From Brevibacillus laterosporus (GTDB lineage Bacteria > Bacillota > Bacilli > Brevibacillales > Brevibacillaceae): a DNA stretch of 64,000 bases. Below, piece after piece: positions 9,290 to 18,989 of the stretch. Each line of letters starts with the position of its first letter. The first letter of the stretch is position 1. Under the pieces are notes generated by a model. The model was given only the letters and a program-made list of their open reading frames with translations. It did no database searches and was not told where the DNA came from. The translations under genes were made by a program, and so were the position numbers. The stretch is taken from assembly GCA_007833815.1 (NCBI GenBank), contig CP033464.1:2241501-2305500 (forward strand). The letters are read 5' to 3'.

Positions 9290-11161
9290 ATGAGGAAGGA
9301 GAACAGCAATTTTCAGACCAGTTTCGTTTCCGAAGCAGGCACTTTTATGGAAAATCGAGATTATTTTGCTTTTGTAGAACTAGATGATGTAGCTTGTTGG
9401 GTGATTGCCGACGGGATTGATACGGACAAAGAAGTGAAAAGTGCGGAGATGGCGGTGCAAAGCATCTTGCAAAGCTTTATGGATAAGCCCACCATGTCCC
9501 GCCGAAAGTTAAAAAAATACATAAACAATGCCCATAACTGGCTAAAAGAGGAGAGCAGAAGAGTCCGGTTAAAAGCCAGCATTTTGATCGTTGTCACCGA
9601 TTATAGCAAGATCATATGGGCGGTGGCAGGCAATGCGAGACTGTACCATTTTCGGCATGGTCGCTTGCAAACAAGAAGCAACGATCAGACCCTAGCTCAG
9701 CAGATGGCTGATGAGGAGCAAATTTCTTTTGAAGCAATAGATAGACACGAAGAACGCCACAATCTCCTATCTTATTTAGGCAAGCCAGACTATTTTGAGC
9801 CGTATGTATCCAAAAAGGTTTTACTATCTGATGGAGATGTGATGATGCTGTGTACGCCAGGAGCTTGGGAAGAGGTAAGTGGCTCTGATATGGTAGAAGG
9901 CCTAGAAGAAGCAAAAGGCCCAGCAGAGATGGCTGACCTACTGGAAGAATTGTTATTAAGTAAACAAAGACAAGTAATAAATAATTATACGATAGCGTCT
10001 ATTTATGCTAATAAAGTTTTTAAAGAAGATCCCAAAAAGCGTTGGAAAAAGATTAAAACAGCCTTATTTATAGGCATTCCTGTCATTCTGCTTGTAGGTG
10101 GACTGTTGTATATGAAAGCGCGTGCAGCCGAACGGTTTGCAGAGAACATTGCTAGTATCTATGAACATGAGAAAAACGCGGACACCTATGTTTCAGAAAA
10201 GGATTATGATAAAGCACTTTTAGAATATAGTGAAGCTCGTAATGCAGCTAAAAGGATAGAAGACAAGATATATAAACAATTGTTGAGCAAAAAGTTGAAA
10301 ATTACCGAGTTGATTGTGAATGGAGATAAGTTTGTAAAAGATGGAAAGATGAAACAAGCGCTGGAGAACTATAAAAAAGCGTTGGAAGAAGCGAAGAATC
10401 AGAAGGAGTTTGATAAGACAGAGCTGCAAGAAAAAGTAGATAACGTAGAGAAAATAGCTCAGGTTCAGCTTTTGATCAAAGAAGGTGACCTACGAGCTAG
10501 CAGTGAGGATTATACAGGTGCCATGGAGATGTACCAACAGGCGAAGTTGGCAGCAATTAGTGCCTCCTACACTGAGGGACAAAAAGAAATTAAAACGAAA
10601 ATAGATGAAACGCAGCTCAAACGATTAGGTGTAGAAAAAGGCACTCAACAATTAGAAGGCGAGAAGATGGAGAAGGACGGAGATCGTCTGCTAGCAGAGG
10701 AGGATTTGGAAGGTGCTTTGGATGCTTACTTGCAGGCGCAGTCGATTTATCAGGAAGCAGGGATGATGGAAAAGGTGCTAGGCATGGAGCGTAAGATTAC
10801 CAAGGTGGATGAGCTGTTACATCCGTTACCGGTTCCTGCTGCAAATGGAGGGGATCAGCAACCAGCTGGAGGACAGGTTCCAGTCCCAGGACAAGCACCA
10901 GTACCGGCGTCAGGGCAAACACCAGTACCAGATGCGAAACAAGTGTCAGGGTCAGGCTCCACACCAGCAAAGGGACAATCGTCGGGACAAGTATCCACTA
11001 CGCCAACACCAACGATACCTGCACCAGTAACACAACAGCCGGAACCAGAATCAACTCCACAGCAAGTAGTCCCTAAAACAACTGAGTCATTGCCACCACC
11101 AGTGACACAACCGCTTGATGCACAAAAGCAAGAACCTGCACCAGTTGTGCCAACACCATAG
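9290..11161 (+). CDS. PP2C-like pseudophosphatase with TM helix and TPRs
   Basis: A 623-residue protein of four parts: a PP2C-fold domain (1 to about 235), a transmembrane helix (about 257-277, FIGIPVILLVGGLLYM), four TPR/coiled repeats (about 285-500, each of the form G/D..L...D...AL..Y..A), and a Pro/Gln/Thr tail of about 120 residues. The first metal motif keeps ADG (residue 41), but GDS is GNA, the LSDG motif is CTPG and the terminal DN is NN, so metal binding and catalysis are probably lost. Topology puts the PP2C domain inside and TPRs plus the Pro-rich tail outside the membrane. This suggests a phospho-sensing receptor or envelope anchor rather than an enzyme. Confidence 0.8.
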   Translation: MRKENSNFQTSFVSEAGTFMENRDYFAFVELDDVACWVIADGIDTDKEVKSAEMAVQSILQSFMDKPTMSRRKLKKYINNAHNWLKEESRRVRLKASILIVVTDYSKIIWAVAGNARLYHFRHGRLQTRSNDQTLAQQMADEEQISFEAIDRHEERHNLLSYLGKPDYFEPYVSKKVLLSDGDVMMLCTPGAWEEVSGSDMVEGLEEAKGPAEMADLLEELLLSKQRQVINNYTIASIYANKVFKEDPKKRWKKIKTALFIGIPVILLVGGLLYMKARAAERFAENIASIYEHEKNADTYVSEKDYDKALLEYSEARNAAKRIEDKIYKQLLSKKLKITELIVNGDKFVKDGKMKQALENYKKALEEAKNQKEFDKTELQEKVDNVEKIAQVQLLIKEGDLRASSEDYTGAMEMYQQAKLAAISASYTEGQKEIKTKIDETQLKRLGVEKGTQQLEGEKMEKDGDRLLAEEDLEGALDAYLQAQSIYQEAGMMEKVLGMERKITKVDELLHPLPVPAANGGDQQPAGGQVPVPGQAPVPASGQTPVPDAKQVSGSGSTPAKGQSSGQVSTTPTPTIPAPVTQQPEPESTPQQVVPKTTESLPPPVTQPLDAQKQEPAPVVPTP

Positions 11162-11291
11162 ATGGTTTCGGTGATGAGACAGTGGGAACGTTTTAAGGGA
11201 AGTATGCTCATGAACGAAGCACAACCAGTATTTTCAAAAACCACCAACCCACCACCAGCAATTACTGGCGGAAAGGAGGCTACACATCGAC

Positions 11292-12578
11292 ATGAAAGAT
11301 ATTATTCTTGACCGCTTAAACAAACTGGAGGATTTAGACCAACGCCGTATGCTAAAGCAACTCATGACTGGTGTGTTTGTGAATCTCGTTGAATATCAGG
11401 AAGAGATGAACAGCAAATTGGAGAAACGGGTGTTTGGCGAGCTGGAAGATCAACAAGAGAAGCATGATGTGTACGTCACCATTTGTTCCAAAGATGACTG
11501 GGATCCAATCCATGATTATTTATACCCAATGCTACCTGAAGATACACTGAACAAAACATGTGATATGAACAGTCTGGTTACCCAATTGAACAAGAAGGAA
11601 GAAGCAAGACTGTTTACGCTTTTTTTGCAATGCGATTATCCTACGATTAAACAGCTGTTAAACAATAATCGTGTCTTCACAGGAAAGCTAACTACGGCTA
11701 CTAACACGAAGCTAATTAACGTCCGACTAGAGCAAAACCGTACCTACATGAAAGAGATCGAACAGCTTTATACGGTGTTTCAAAAAAATAGTGTTCCTTG
11801 GAAAACGGTAAACAATCCATATGCTTACAAGTTTTTCGATGTTATTTTAACAGGCTGTGACGAGCAGCTGGACGAATCCGAAGAAATTCTGGAGATTACA
11901 GTCGATCTGGAGGAATGGGAGAGCTGTAAGCGGTTGGACAAGATTCCTTTGTGGAACATTCAGCGTCTTCAGCTTAAAAACAGCGGATTTCCGACCCCGG
12001 CTATGGATCGGGTTAATTTTGAGCATGTTTTGTCGTTGCGCAAGACGGGCACTGATCACGGATATTTGGTGGATGGGGAAGAAGAGAATATTCGCTACAT
12101 CAAACGGACTCATGACGAGTTGACTATTGTTTCACCGCAAGAAAAGGCAGGGATATGGGACGTACTTAAGATCATGCAACCAGTAGAGTCTAAAATAGGC
12201 AAGCTGGAATATCCACTCGTCTCTAATAAGCGCATTGATAGCTTTCTCGCACGTTATGCCCGTAAACAGGCAATGATTGTGCGGGCAAAAGGAGAAATCA
12301 TTCGAATTGTTCACTCATTTGAAACGGCAGATATGCTGGAGCTGGTACAGGTGGAGATTTTAGAGGCTCAAAGGACACAAGGGCATACCTATGAGATGAA
12401 TCCTTTTATTAGCGACAATGTTAGGGTGGAACGGGACAAAAAAATCATGCGCTTGTGCTTTCGGAATCGCGCCCACCTAGGTGATACATCCTTTATTCTG
12501 CATGACCTAATGAGTTTTCTAGTTTCAGAAGTACAGATGAGCTTTCCTGAATACAAGTGCGAAGGAGAATGGGCTTGA
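11292..12578 (+). CDS. Unrecognised structural (baseplate-like) candidate
   Basis: A 428-residue soluble protein I do not recognise. It begins with a helical charged segment (about residues 1-60), has a central mixed region, and ends with a region rich in short strands. There is no signal peptide, membrane helix or enzymatic motif. It starts at ATG, 14 nt after GGAAAGGAGG, and overlaps the next gene by 4 nt, so the two are coupled. Position between the regulators and the ATPase/spike genes fits a baseplate or assembly factor of the injection machine. Nothing in the sequence proves it. Confidence 0.6.
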   Translation: MKDIILDRLNKLEDLDQRRMLKQLMTGVFVNLVEYQEEMNSKLEKRVFGELEDQQEKHDVYVTICSKDDWDPIHDYLYPMLPEDTLNKTCDMNSLVTQLNKKEEARLFTLFLQCDYPTIKQLLNNNRVFTGKLTTATNTKLINVRLEQNRTYMKEIEQLYTVFQKNSVPWKTVNNPYAYKFFDVILTGCDEQLDESEEILEITVDLEEWESCKRLDKIPLWNIQRLQLKNSGFPTPAMDRVNFEHVLSLRKTGTDHGYLVDGEEENIRYIKRTHDELTIVSPQEKAGIWDVLKIMQPVESKIGKLEYPLVSNKRIDSFLARYARKQAMIVRAKGEIIRIVHSFETADMLELVQVEILEAQRTQGHTYEMNPFISDNVRVERDKKIMRLCFRNRAHLGDTSFILHDLMSFLVSEVQMSFPEYKCEGEWA

Positions 12579-13264
12579 ATTACATTTGGGATCTGTTGAT
12601 TAAGGCAGAGCGGTCCGGTATGGAGAAAAAAGATGTCCAGTTTGCTCCGGCCAAAGTCTCTTCGCCCTACATGGAGCTTAGTCTGGTAAATCTGAATGCA
12701 ATTGAGATCGATCAAACCATTGAAATCAATCCCTACTATCGGTTTTACGAAATTTTTAGGGATCTATTTGACCCCAATATTGAGACAGATGTAGAACTTC
12801 GAAATAGCTTGTTTGATATTCTCATTCATTTCTTAGCAGAGATCGATCTGATGCAAGGCATGAACAAGCGGGAGTACTACATCCGTTTTTTGCAAAAGGA
12901 TTTGGAAGCAGGCGTGTTTGGGGTCAGTGTGAAAGACAACATCCACCTGTTCAATAAAGAGGAGCGGGAGATGATTGCAAGTAATCTCTTGCGTTTGTAT
13001 GAAACAGGTGAAGCTGTTTACTTGTTAAAAGACACAACCAAAAAGGTATTTACTCGCTCCACGATATATGCCAACTGTGAGGAAAAGGATGAGCTGCTGT
13101 TTTATATCGGTCAACCAGAAACACCGATCGCTCGGGCCAAGATTGAGTTGATTAAGGATTTGTTTTTACCGGTTCGTTTTTCCACGGAACTGTACTGGAG
13201 TTATCATTTTGGCATTATGGAAGTGGAAGAAACGATGCAAGTGGACTACATCGCTCTTTACTGA
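12575..13264 (+). CDS. Unrecognised baseplate/assembly candidate
   Basis: About 229 residues from a TTG at 12575, chosen because AAGGAG lies 7 nt upstream; the GTG at 12557 and ATG at 12569 in the same frame are badly placed. The start overlaps the preceding stop by 4 nt. The protein is soluble, aromatic-rich and acidic, with a conserved-looking middle (YYRFYEIFRDLF, then a DLMQGMNKREYYIRFL helix) and a C-terminal strand MEVEETMQVDYIALY. Many phage and T6SS wedge proteins share such small size and genetic coupling, but no family motif is visible. Confidence 0.6.
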   Translation: MNYIWDLLIKAERSGMEKKDVQFAPAKVSSPYMELSLVNLNAIEIDQTIEINPYYRFYEIFRDLFDPNIETDVELRNSLFDILIHFLAEIDLMQGMNKREYYIRFLQKDLEAGVFGVSVKDNIHLFNKEEREMIASNLLRLYETGEAVYLLKDTTKKVFTRSTIYANCEEKDELLFYIGQPETPIARAKIELIKDLFLPVRFSTELYWSYHFGIMEVEETMQVDYIALY

Positions 13265-13290
13265 CCGACAAGCAAGGAGGATAGAACACA

Positions 13291-15939
13291 ATGAACGGAT
13301 ACTCGTATAGATTGCATACGGACAAAGGGCGAGATAGCAGTCGTTTACTGATCAGATACTCGCGAGAAGAGCTGGAGGATATGACCACCTTCCAATTGCG
13401 TAACATCTGTTATAAAGAGCGATTGGTTGAAGGGGTTGCCAATACGCTGGATCGGGAGGCTTTAATTCACACGATTTTAAAGTTCCGTGGAGCAGTGGAT
13501 AGCCTGTTAATTCGAAGCTTTCACAAAGGTGGATTCCATCGAGTAGAGGAAGCGATACATACCTATTTAAAAACTCCCATGTCTGATCAGGTTAGTATCA
13601 AAGTTCCAGCAAAAGTGTCTTTGTACCGTGGACTAAAAGTAGACAAATCGGATCAATATCAGGTCGAAGCGAACGGTCTGATGGAATCCAATGTGCTGCT
13701 GATTAATGACAGCATGGAGCTATGTGGGATTTTGCATGTGAAAAAATGTGAGTCACATACAGGGCTTTATTATCTAGCTATGGATCGCAACGCCGAGCTA
13801 CGGCGAACGGCGAATCAAAACTACAGTTTGTTGTTTTTCAGAAAGCAGGATTCAGAATACCTATACAGAGCCTACTATCAGGACGGCCCATTGTTACCTG
13901 CCAACCTGCACTATTGCAAGGTTCCAGTGACAGACCTGGAAATTTGCGAGTTAGAAGAGACGGGAGCTGTTCTCGCTATCGATTTTGGGACATCTAACAC
14001 AACCGCGGGAGCCTATCTGGATAGCGGATATATTTCCACACCTCCAAGCCATGACTTATTAAATGGACGAATACGCCTGAATGAGATTAATTATGTGAGG
14101 TTCCCTGATGATACGGAGCAGACGACCGATTGGGTGGCAGTTGTTCCGACAATCGTTAGTGTAGCAGACTGTCGGGAGCCAGAGAATATCCAGTATCATT
14201 TCGGCTATGAAGCCATTTCTCATCGCAAAAAAAATGGATACAGTAGCCAATCCTCTCAATTCCATGGTCTAAAAAGATGGGTAAATGCTTACACGAAGAC
14301 AGAAGAAATTATAGATATGGAAGGCAACACGGCTTATGTCAAGCGAAGTGACATCCTACGCGGTTTCCTCACCTATATTGTGGAAATGGCAGAGCATCAA
14401 TTTAAATGCCGCTTTACACACTTACATATCTCAAGCCCAGTCAAATTAAAAACGCAATTTATTGAAATGTTTAGCGAGATTTTACCTCAGTACCAGATTG
14501 AATCCACAGATGCGCTGGATGAGGGCATGGCAGTACTCTACAATACCATAGCGGATCAGATCGAGAAAAATCGTTTTCTGGATGGCGAGGAATATAAGGC
14601 GTTAGTGATCGATTGCGGAGGTGGTACGACAGATTTGTCTTCCTGCCAGTTCTCGATTTTAGATGGACATATATCCTACAAGATTGATATACATACGACC
14701 TATGAGAATGGCGATACCAACTTTGGTGGCAATAACATCACATACCGTATCTTGCAATTCATGAAAATTGTCTTTGCTAATTACTATACGAAAAGGCGAA
14801 CGGATACAGATATTGATGAACTCATTACGATCCCAGCGACCGATCTTTTTCGCTATGTGGATGATTACGGTGTGGGGGCTGTCTACGAAAACTTTGAAGC
14901 GAGTTATCGTGGGGCAGATCGTATCATTCCGACACAGTTTAAGCTGTATGAAAACCGTTCACAGGAAGAATATCAACGCGTGCGCAACAACTTTTACTTT
15001 CTATGGGAACTCGCTGAGAACATGAAAAAAGAATTCTTCCGTAAGACAGGTATCTTGCGAAATCGATTTCAGTCTGTGTCTAACGAGGATTCAGACAATG
15101 ATCTGAAAATCACTAAAATGGATCGTTGGTTCTTGTCTGTACTTCATCAAGAGGTTTTCAAAGAGGAGTATGAATTTCCTAATGTGGTCTTTACCATCAG
15201 GGAAATCAGTCAGTTGATCCGCGCAGACATCTATGAGATTGTGCGTAAATTTTTAGATGAATATTACCAAGATGGCCGCTTACAGGATTTTTCAATCATT
15301 AAACTAACGGGCCAATCCTGCCGTATTGATGTGTTCCGTGAGGCGTTAAAAGAATTTGTGCCGGGGCGCAGTATTGAATTTAAACAAAAAATGGAAGAAA
15401 GAGGAAAGGTATCTGATCTTAAACTGGCATGTCTGCGTGGCTCTCTTCGCTATCTGAGTGCCAAAAAATCTGGATTCATCGAGCCCAGCATAACGAATCA
15501 TGCGCCAATCATTCCATATTCTGTGAGCGCATTTACACATAACCAACACGAAAAAACGTTAATCAACAGCTTAGAACGAGCCAATCAGGTACAAGGCTTC
15601 ATTTCACGCCCGATCGCAGTCAGAGAGATTCAGTTCTATTTAAAGGATGCGAACGGAAATCCGCGCCATCATTACGTGTTTATCAATCAGCCTGAGAGCT
15701 ATACACAGATGGTGTACGAGCAGATCGCAAGCATCTATCCAGGTAAAATCCCGCAGGACGATACAGATTCTATTATTAATGGGGAAGTTAAATTCTTTGT
15801 TTTTACAGATGAAAAGAGCTGGGGTTTTTACGTAGTGCCTGTTGCTAGACAAAACGAGCAGCTTTATCTAGGCAAGAAACAGTTCTTTGCGTTTGAAAAC
15901 GATCTGTCTGAGTTGGATTTCTTTGATGGGTTGAAGTAA
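13291..15939 (+). CDS. Hsp70/actin-like ATPase with N-terminal extension
   Basis: An 882-residue protein. The first 210 residues hold a SAP-like helical segment (LEDMTTFQLRNICYKERL) and a beta domain. An actin/Hsp70-type ATPase follows: phosphate-1 AIDFGTSNTTAG (about 228), phosphate-2 VIDCGGGTTDLS (about 438) and adenosine motif IKLTGQSCRIDVF (about 669). A beta-rich C-terminal domain of about 200 residues replaces the usual Hsp70 substrate domain. With the DnaJ-domain protein at 6689 it forms a likely J-protein/Hsp70 pair. It is the only clear ATPase of the injection locus, so it may replace the AAA+ motor of T6SS/eCIS in assembly or recycling. ATG follows AAGGAGG. Confidence 0.85.
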   Translation: MNGYSYRLHTDKGRDSSRLLIRYSREELEDMTTFQLRNICYKERLVEGVANTLDREALIHTILKFRGAVDSLLIRSFHKGGFHRVEEAIHTYLKTPMSDQVSIKVPAKVSLYRGLKVDKSDQYQVEANGLMESNVLLINDSMELCGILHVKKCESHTGLYYLAMDRNAELRRTANQNYSLLFFRKQDSEYLYRAYYQDGPLLPANLHYCKVPVTDLEICELEETGAVLAIDFGTSNTTAGAYLDSGYISTPPSHDLLNGRIRLNEINYVRFPDDTEQTTDWVAVVPTIVSVADCREPENIQYHFGYEAISHRKKNGYSSQSSQFHGLKRWVNAYTKTEEIIDMEGNTAYVKRSDILRGFLTYIVEMAEHQFKCRFTHLHISSPVKLKTQFIEMFSEILPQYQIESTDALDEGMAVLYNTIADQIEKNRFLDGEEYKALVIDCGGGTTDLSSCQFSILDGHISYKIDIHTTYENGDTNFGGNNITYRILQFMKIVFANYYTKRRTDTDIDELITIPATDLFRYVDDYGVGAVYENFEASYRGADRIIPTQFKLYENRSQEEYQRVRNNFYFLWELAENMKKEFFRKTGILRNRFQSVSNEDSDNDLKITKMDRWFLSVLHQEVFKEEYEFPNVVFTIREISQLIRADIYEIVRKFLDEYYQDGRLQDFSIIKLTGQSCRIDVFREALKEFVPGRSIEFKQKMEERGKVSDLKLACLRGSLRYLSAKKSGFIEPSITNHAPIIPYSVSAFTHNQHEKTLINSLERANQVQGFISRPIAVREIQFYLKDANGNPRHHYVFINQPESYTQMVYEQIASIYPGKIPQDDTDSIINGEVKFFVFTDEKSWGFYVVPVARQNEQLYLGKKQFFAFENDLSELDFFDGLK

Positions 15940-16033
15940 GTGGAGGAAGGAACAGACAGGACAGGGATGAAGCGCTGTCCTCGTCAGCTAGCTTGAAGGA
16001 AGCAACCAAGGCATGCACAAAGGAGGGCGCCAC

Positions 16034-16810
16034 TTGTTTACCCATCTGTATCCCAATTTTAACAAAGGTCGCATATTAAAAACTGACATGCTTGCCAATC
16101 TTCGAGATTACCCACGTGATTTTCTCGATATTCAATACAAAGATTATTCAGATGGGATCATCTCAGGATCAGACGTACGTATTGGCGCGCAAAGTATCTC
16201 GATTACACCGGGAATCGTTAAGCATTCTGGTCGCTTGTATTTGTTAAAGGAAGAGCATGAGCTTATGTACCAAGCCAACAATCGAGAAACCTTGGTTAAA
16301 ATCAGGTTCCATGAACAGCTGACAGAAAACGACTTCACGATTAACAGGTCTGAAATCGTGCTGGACGAACAGGTGGAGCTTGGTCATAACGAACTAGAAT
16401 TAGGTCGTTTTAAGCTAAAAGAAGGGGCCAAGCTACGCTCCGAATACCAAAGCTTTGTTGATTTGGCTACGGAATACAACACGTTTATTACGATTTATGT
16501 TCCCTATGCAAGTGAGACACACAGTACGCTCGCTCCGGCCATCATGCGGTATTTTGCTAGGGAGCTGGTGAATGGAACGAATCTGACAGCGTTTGATATC
16601 AGTTTCGCTCTGCTATGTCTTAACGAAGGGACGGTCAATCGGGAGGTCATCCTTACCTATCTTGCTAACCGATTGGGCACGGGCTTCAAGGAGTACAGCA
16701 ATGGGCAGATTCATAAATATTTGGGGCGCATTTTAGATGAGGTAAGAGGTGGGGGCAAGGCAAGAGCTGATATGCGTCAGGGTGGTTTGCATCGAATGAT
16801 TGTGGACTGA
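16034..16810 (+). CDS. Tail-fibre/baseplate-like protein
   Basis: About 258 residues starting at a TTG placed 8 nt after AAAGGAGGG; the in-frame ATG at 16013 would put this ribosome site inside the gene. The N-terminal half (FTHLYPNFNKGRILKTDMLANL, then DGIISGSDVRIGAQSISITPGIVKHSGRLYLL) resembles the attachment region of phage tail fibres and collar proteins, where a G.I.G..V....I.V.PG....G template precedes strands. The C-terminal half is helical. This supports a baseplate or fibre-anchor role next to the spike genes. Homology cannot be confirmed from sequence reading alone. Confidence 0.55.
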   Translation: MFTHLYPNFNKGRILKTDMLANLRDYPRDFLDIQYKDYSDGIISGSDVRIGAQSISITPGIVKHSGRLYLLKEEHELMYQANNRETLVKIRFHEQLTENDFTINRSEIVLDEQVELGHNELELGRFKLKEGAKLRSEYQSFVDLATEYNTFITIYVPYASETHSTLAPAIMRYFARELVNGTNLTAFDISFALLCLNEGTVNREVILTYLANRLGTGFKEYSNGQIHKYLGRILDEVRGGGKARADMRQGGLHRMIVD

Positions 16811-16840
16811 CGACTGAGAGGTAAGCAGGTAGGAAGGCAC

Positions 16841-17533
16841 ATGAAGTCATGCGTGGATAAAGAAAGGATGGGGACTGTTATGGAGCATATGGACGAAAAG
16901 ATTATTGCGATGTTACAGGAGCAGGATGAGAAAAAGGACGAACAGGGACCGGAAGCACAAGCGGAAAAAACACAGGAACCTGATCATAAGTGGGCGTACG
17001 ATCTGCAAAAATCGTTGATCAAGATTGACGGTGAGATGATTTCATTTTCAGAGCGTAGTTTGTTAGATGAAAAAATAAGGATTCCGATGCCTAAATCATT
17101 TACCCCAATGACGTCTGAAATGGCGGCATTAAAATACCCTTCAGAACGTAGACCTACCCTGATTTTTACCAATAGTAGCGCTTCTATTAATTTAGCGATT
17201 AATCACACCCAAAATCGACTCACTGATGCCGAGATGGAAGAGTTTACAGCCGTCATGGTGCAGCTGTTGCGTAAGACCCAGAAGCTTCTTCAGTGGCACG
17301 GAGATGGTGTGAAAGAGATTAACGGAAAACCGATTGGCTACTGCGAATTTTTGACTCCAGCATATAACGTTAATCTATATAATTTTATGTTTTTTACTGA
17401 GTTAGATGGTAAGGCATTGCTGTGTACGTTCAACTGTACAGAGGATGAGATGGAAGACTGGCGACTAGTCGCGCGAGGCATGATGGAATCGTTAGTCATT
17501 CACAACGATCAAAAAGGAGGAGAGGAAGAGTGA
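16841..17533 (+). CDS. EagR/DcrB-like chaperone candidate
   Basis: Up to 230 residues; ATGs at 16868 and 16880 are alternative starts. After an acidic Gln/Glu-rich head, residues about 55-225 form a compact alpha/beta domain: ISFSERSLLDEKIRIPMPKSF, then PTLIFTNSSASINLAI, a long amphipathic helix and FMFFTELDGKALLCTFNC. That order (strand, P-x-P-x-SF, strand pair, helix) resembles Mog1/PsbP-fold DUF1795 proteins, the family of T6SS EagR chaperones that load Rhs effectors. The stop overlaps the VgrG gene start by 4 nt, as expected for a spike or effector chaperone. The family assignment is an inference. Confidence 0.5.
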   Translation: MKSCVDKERMGTVMEHMDEKIIAMLQEQDEKKDEQGPEAQAEKTQEPDHKWAYDLQKSLIKIDGEMISFSERSLLDEKIRIPMPKSFTPMTSEMAALKYPSERRPTLIFTNSSASINLAINHTQNRLTDAEMEEFTAVMVQLLRKTQKLLQWHGDGVKEINGKPIGYCEFLTPAYNVNLYNFMFFTELDGKALLCTFNCTEDEMEDWRLVARGMMESLVIHNDQKGGEEE

Positions 17534-18954
17534 GTTCAACAGTAATCGCGTATCACAATCTCCAGATTTCCCCTTATCAAATAGTCAACCTACAAGAGTT
17601 AGTCATGACCAAAACTATCAATGAACACGCCAAAGTAACCTTTACCGGTATTGTGCCAGAGGAACTAAAAGATAGCTACGTGGAGATGACGCAAGCAGAG
17701 ACGCCACTTACGATCAGTCAGATCGACGAAAAAGGCGGAAGTACGCCTATATTTAACGGACTCGTACTCCATATTGAAATTAAGGCCGTACGGGGCATTT
17801 ATTACATGCAGGTCGAAGCGGTCTCGCATTCTTACAAACTGGATATAAAGCGTAAAAAACGTTCCTTTCAAAATAAAAATATGACCTACTCCGCGCTGTT
17901 AAAACAAATTGCGGCCGACTATCCTGGACTCGATGTGATGGACAGCGTCTCCAAAGGCGGTAAGCTCGGGGAATTTACCATGCAGTATGACGAGACAGAT
18001 TGGCAGTTCTTAAAGCGAATGGCCTCCCGATTTAACGCGGGTGTGGTGCCAGCTTCTATTTTTGATAAGCCTAAATTTTATTTCGGAATGCCAGAGGGTG
18101 GCTCGAAGGGCAAGCTGGAGGATTTCCACTATAGCGTAAAAAAACGCATGTCTGCTTTCCGACATTCATCGGAGAATCATATCCCTGGCATTCAGGAGAA
18201 TGACTTTATCTACTACGAAGTGGAATCAGACAGAGTGTTAGAGGTAGGGCACGGCGTACAATTTTTAGGCAAAACTTTGTTTGTGGCCGAAGCATATACG
18301 GAAATGAAGCAGGGGTTATTGAAGCATGTCTACACGCTTTGCACCAAAAAAGGAATGAGTCAAAACAAGCTTTTTAACCCGAAAATCGTCGGAGCATCCG
18401 TGCAAGGAAAGGTCATTGAGGTCGCCAAGGACACGGTGAAGGTTCACCTCTCTATCGACAAAAGCCAGAGCAAGAGCGAAGCGCATTGGTTTCCCTATTC
18501 TTCCGTTTATACCGCAGAAGGAAACAGCGGTTGGTATTGCATGCCAGAGCTTAATGACCATGTGCGCGTCTATTTTCCCGGCAATAAAGAAGGAGACGGG
18601 ATCGCTAGTAGTTCCGTTCGTCAGGATTCAGGAGAGGCGGAACATAATAAGCTGGGCAACCCCGATGTTAAATTTTTTCGGACACCTACTGGTAAGGAAC
18701 TCATGATGAGCCCTAGCGAGATTGTGATTACTGCCAAAGATGGCGAGATTTTTATCAGACTTAATGAGCAAGATGGCATTCAGATCATGAGTAAGAAAAA
18801 AATCAAAATCATTTCGCAGGAAGACATCATGATGGACTCCGAGAAAAAGGTGATCATCAGCGCTAAGGAAGAGATCAACATGACCTGCAAGGAAAGTAAT
18901 ATCAAGATGGATGGTAACACCACGATCATGGGGAATGAGACCAAGACAAACTAG
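17530..18954 (+). CDS. VgrG-like spike protein
   Basis: A 474-residue protein begun at GTG overlapping the upstream stop, with AAGGAGGAGAGG before it. Residues 1 to about 285 are gp27/GpD-like (LQISPYQIVNLQELVMTKTI, and YDETDWQFLKRMASRF, the hallmark TDW-FL/R-A-R segment of late-control-D/VgrG proteins). An OB-fold gp5-like domain follows (VQGKVIEVAKDTVKVHLSID, HWFPYSSVYTAEG). The C-terminus is a short beta-prism of repeats such as KKKIKIISQEDIMMDSEKKVIIS. It has no effector extension and is a paralogue of the N-terminal 480 residues of the VgrG-Rhs protein at 21251, so the locus encodes one plain and one evolved spike. Confidence 0.85.
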   Translation: MSSTVIAYHNLQISPYQIVNLQELVMTKTINEHAKVTFTGIVPEELKDSYVEMTQAETPLTISQIDEKGGSTPIFNGLVLHIEIKAVRGIYYMQVEAVSHSYKLDIKRKKRSFQNKNMTYSALLKQIAADYPGLDVMDSVSKGGKLGEFTMQYDETDWQFLKRMASRFNAGVVPASIFDKPKFYFGMPEGGSKGKLEDFHYSVKKRMSAFRHSSENHIPGIQENDFIYYEVESDRVLEVGHGVQFLGKTLFVAEAYTEMKQGLLKHVYTLCTKKGMSQNKLFNPKIVGASVQGKVIEVAKDTVKVHLSIDKSQSKSEAHWFPYSSVYTAEGNSGWYCMPELNDHVRVYFPGNKEGDGIASSSVRQDSGEAEHNKLGNPDVKFFRTPTGKELMMSPSEIVITAKDGEIFIRLNEQDGIQIMSKKKIKIISQEDIMMDSEKKVIISAKEEINMTCKESNIKMDGNTTIMGNETKTN

Positions 18955-18989
18955 ACGGACAAACTTCTATGGCAGAGAGGAGGAGAAGG

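Noticed and set aside
11162-11326. A small ORF between the pseudophosphatase and the 428-residue gene
   Set aside because: It starts directly after the stop without a ribosome site and overlaps the next gene in another frame; likely chance.
12557-12574. GTG at 12557 or ATG at 12569 as start of the 235-residue gene
   Set aside because: Both lie upstream of or too near the AAGGAG; TTG 12575 has correct spacing.
16013-16033. ATG at 16013 as start of the fibre-like gene
   Set aside because: The AAAGGAGGG would lie inside the gene; TTG 16034 is spaced correctly.
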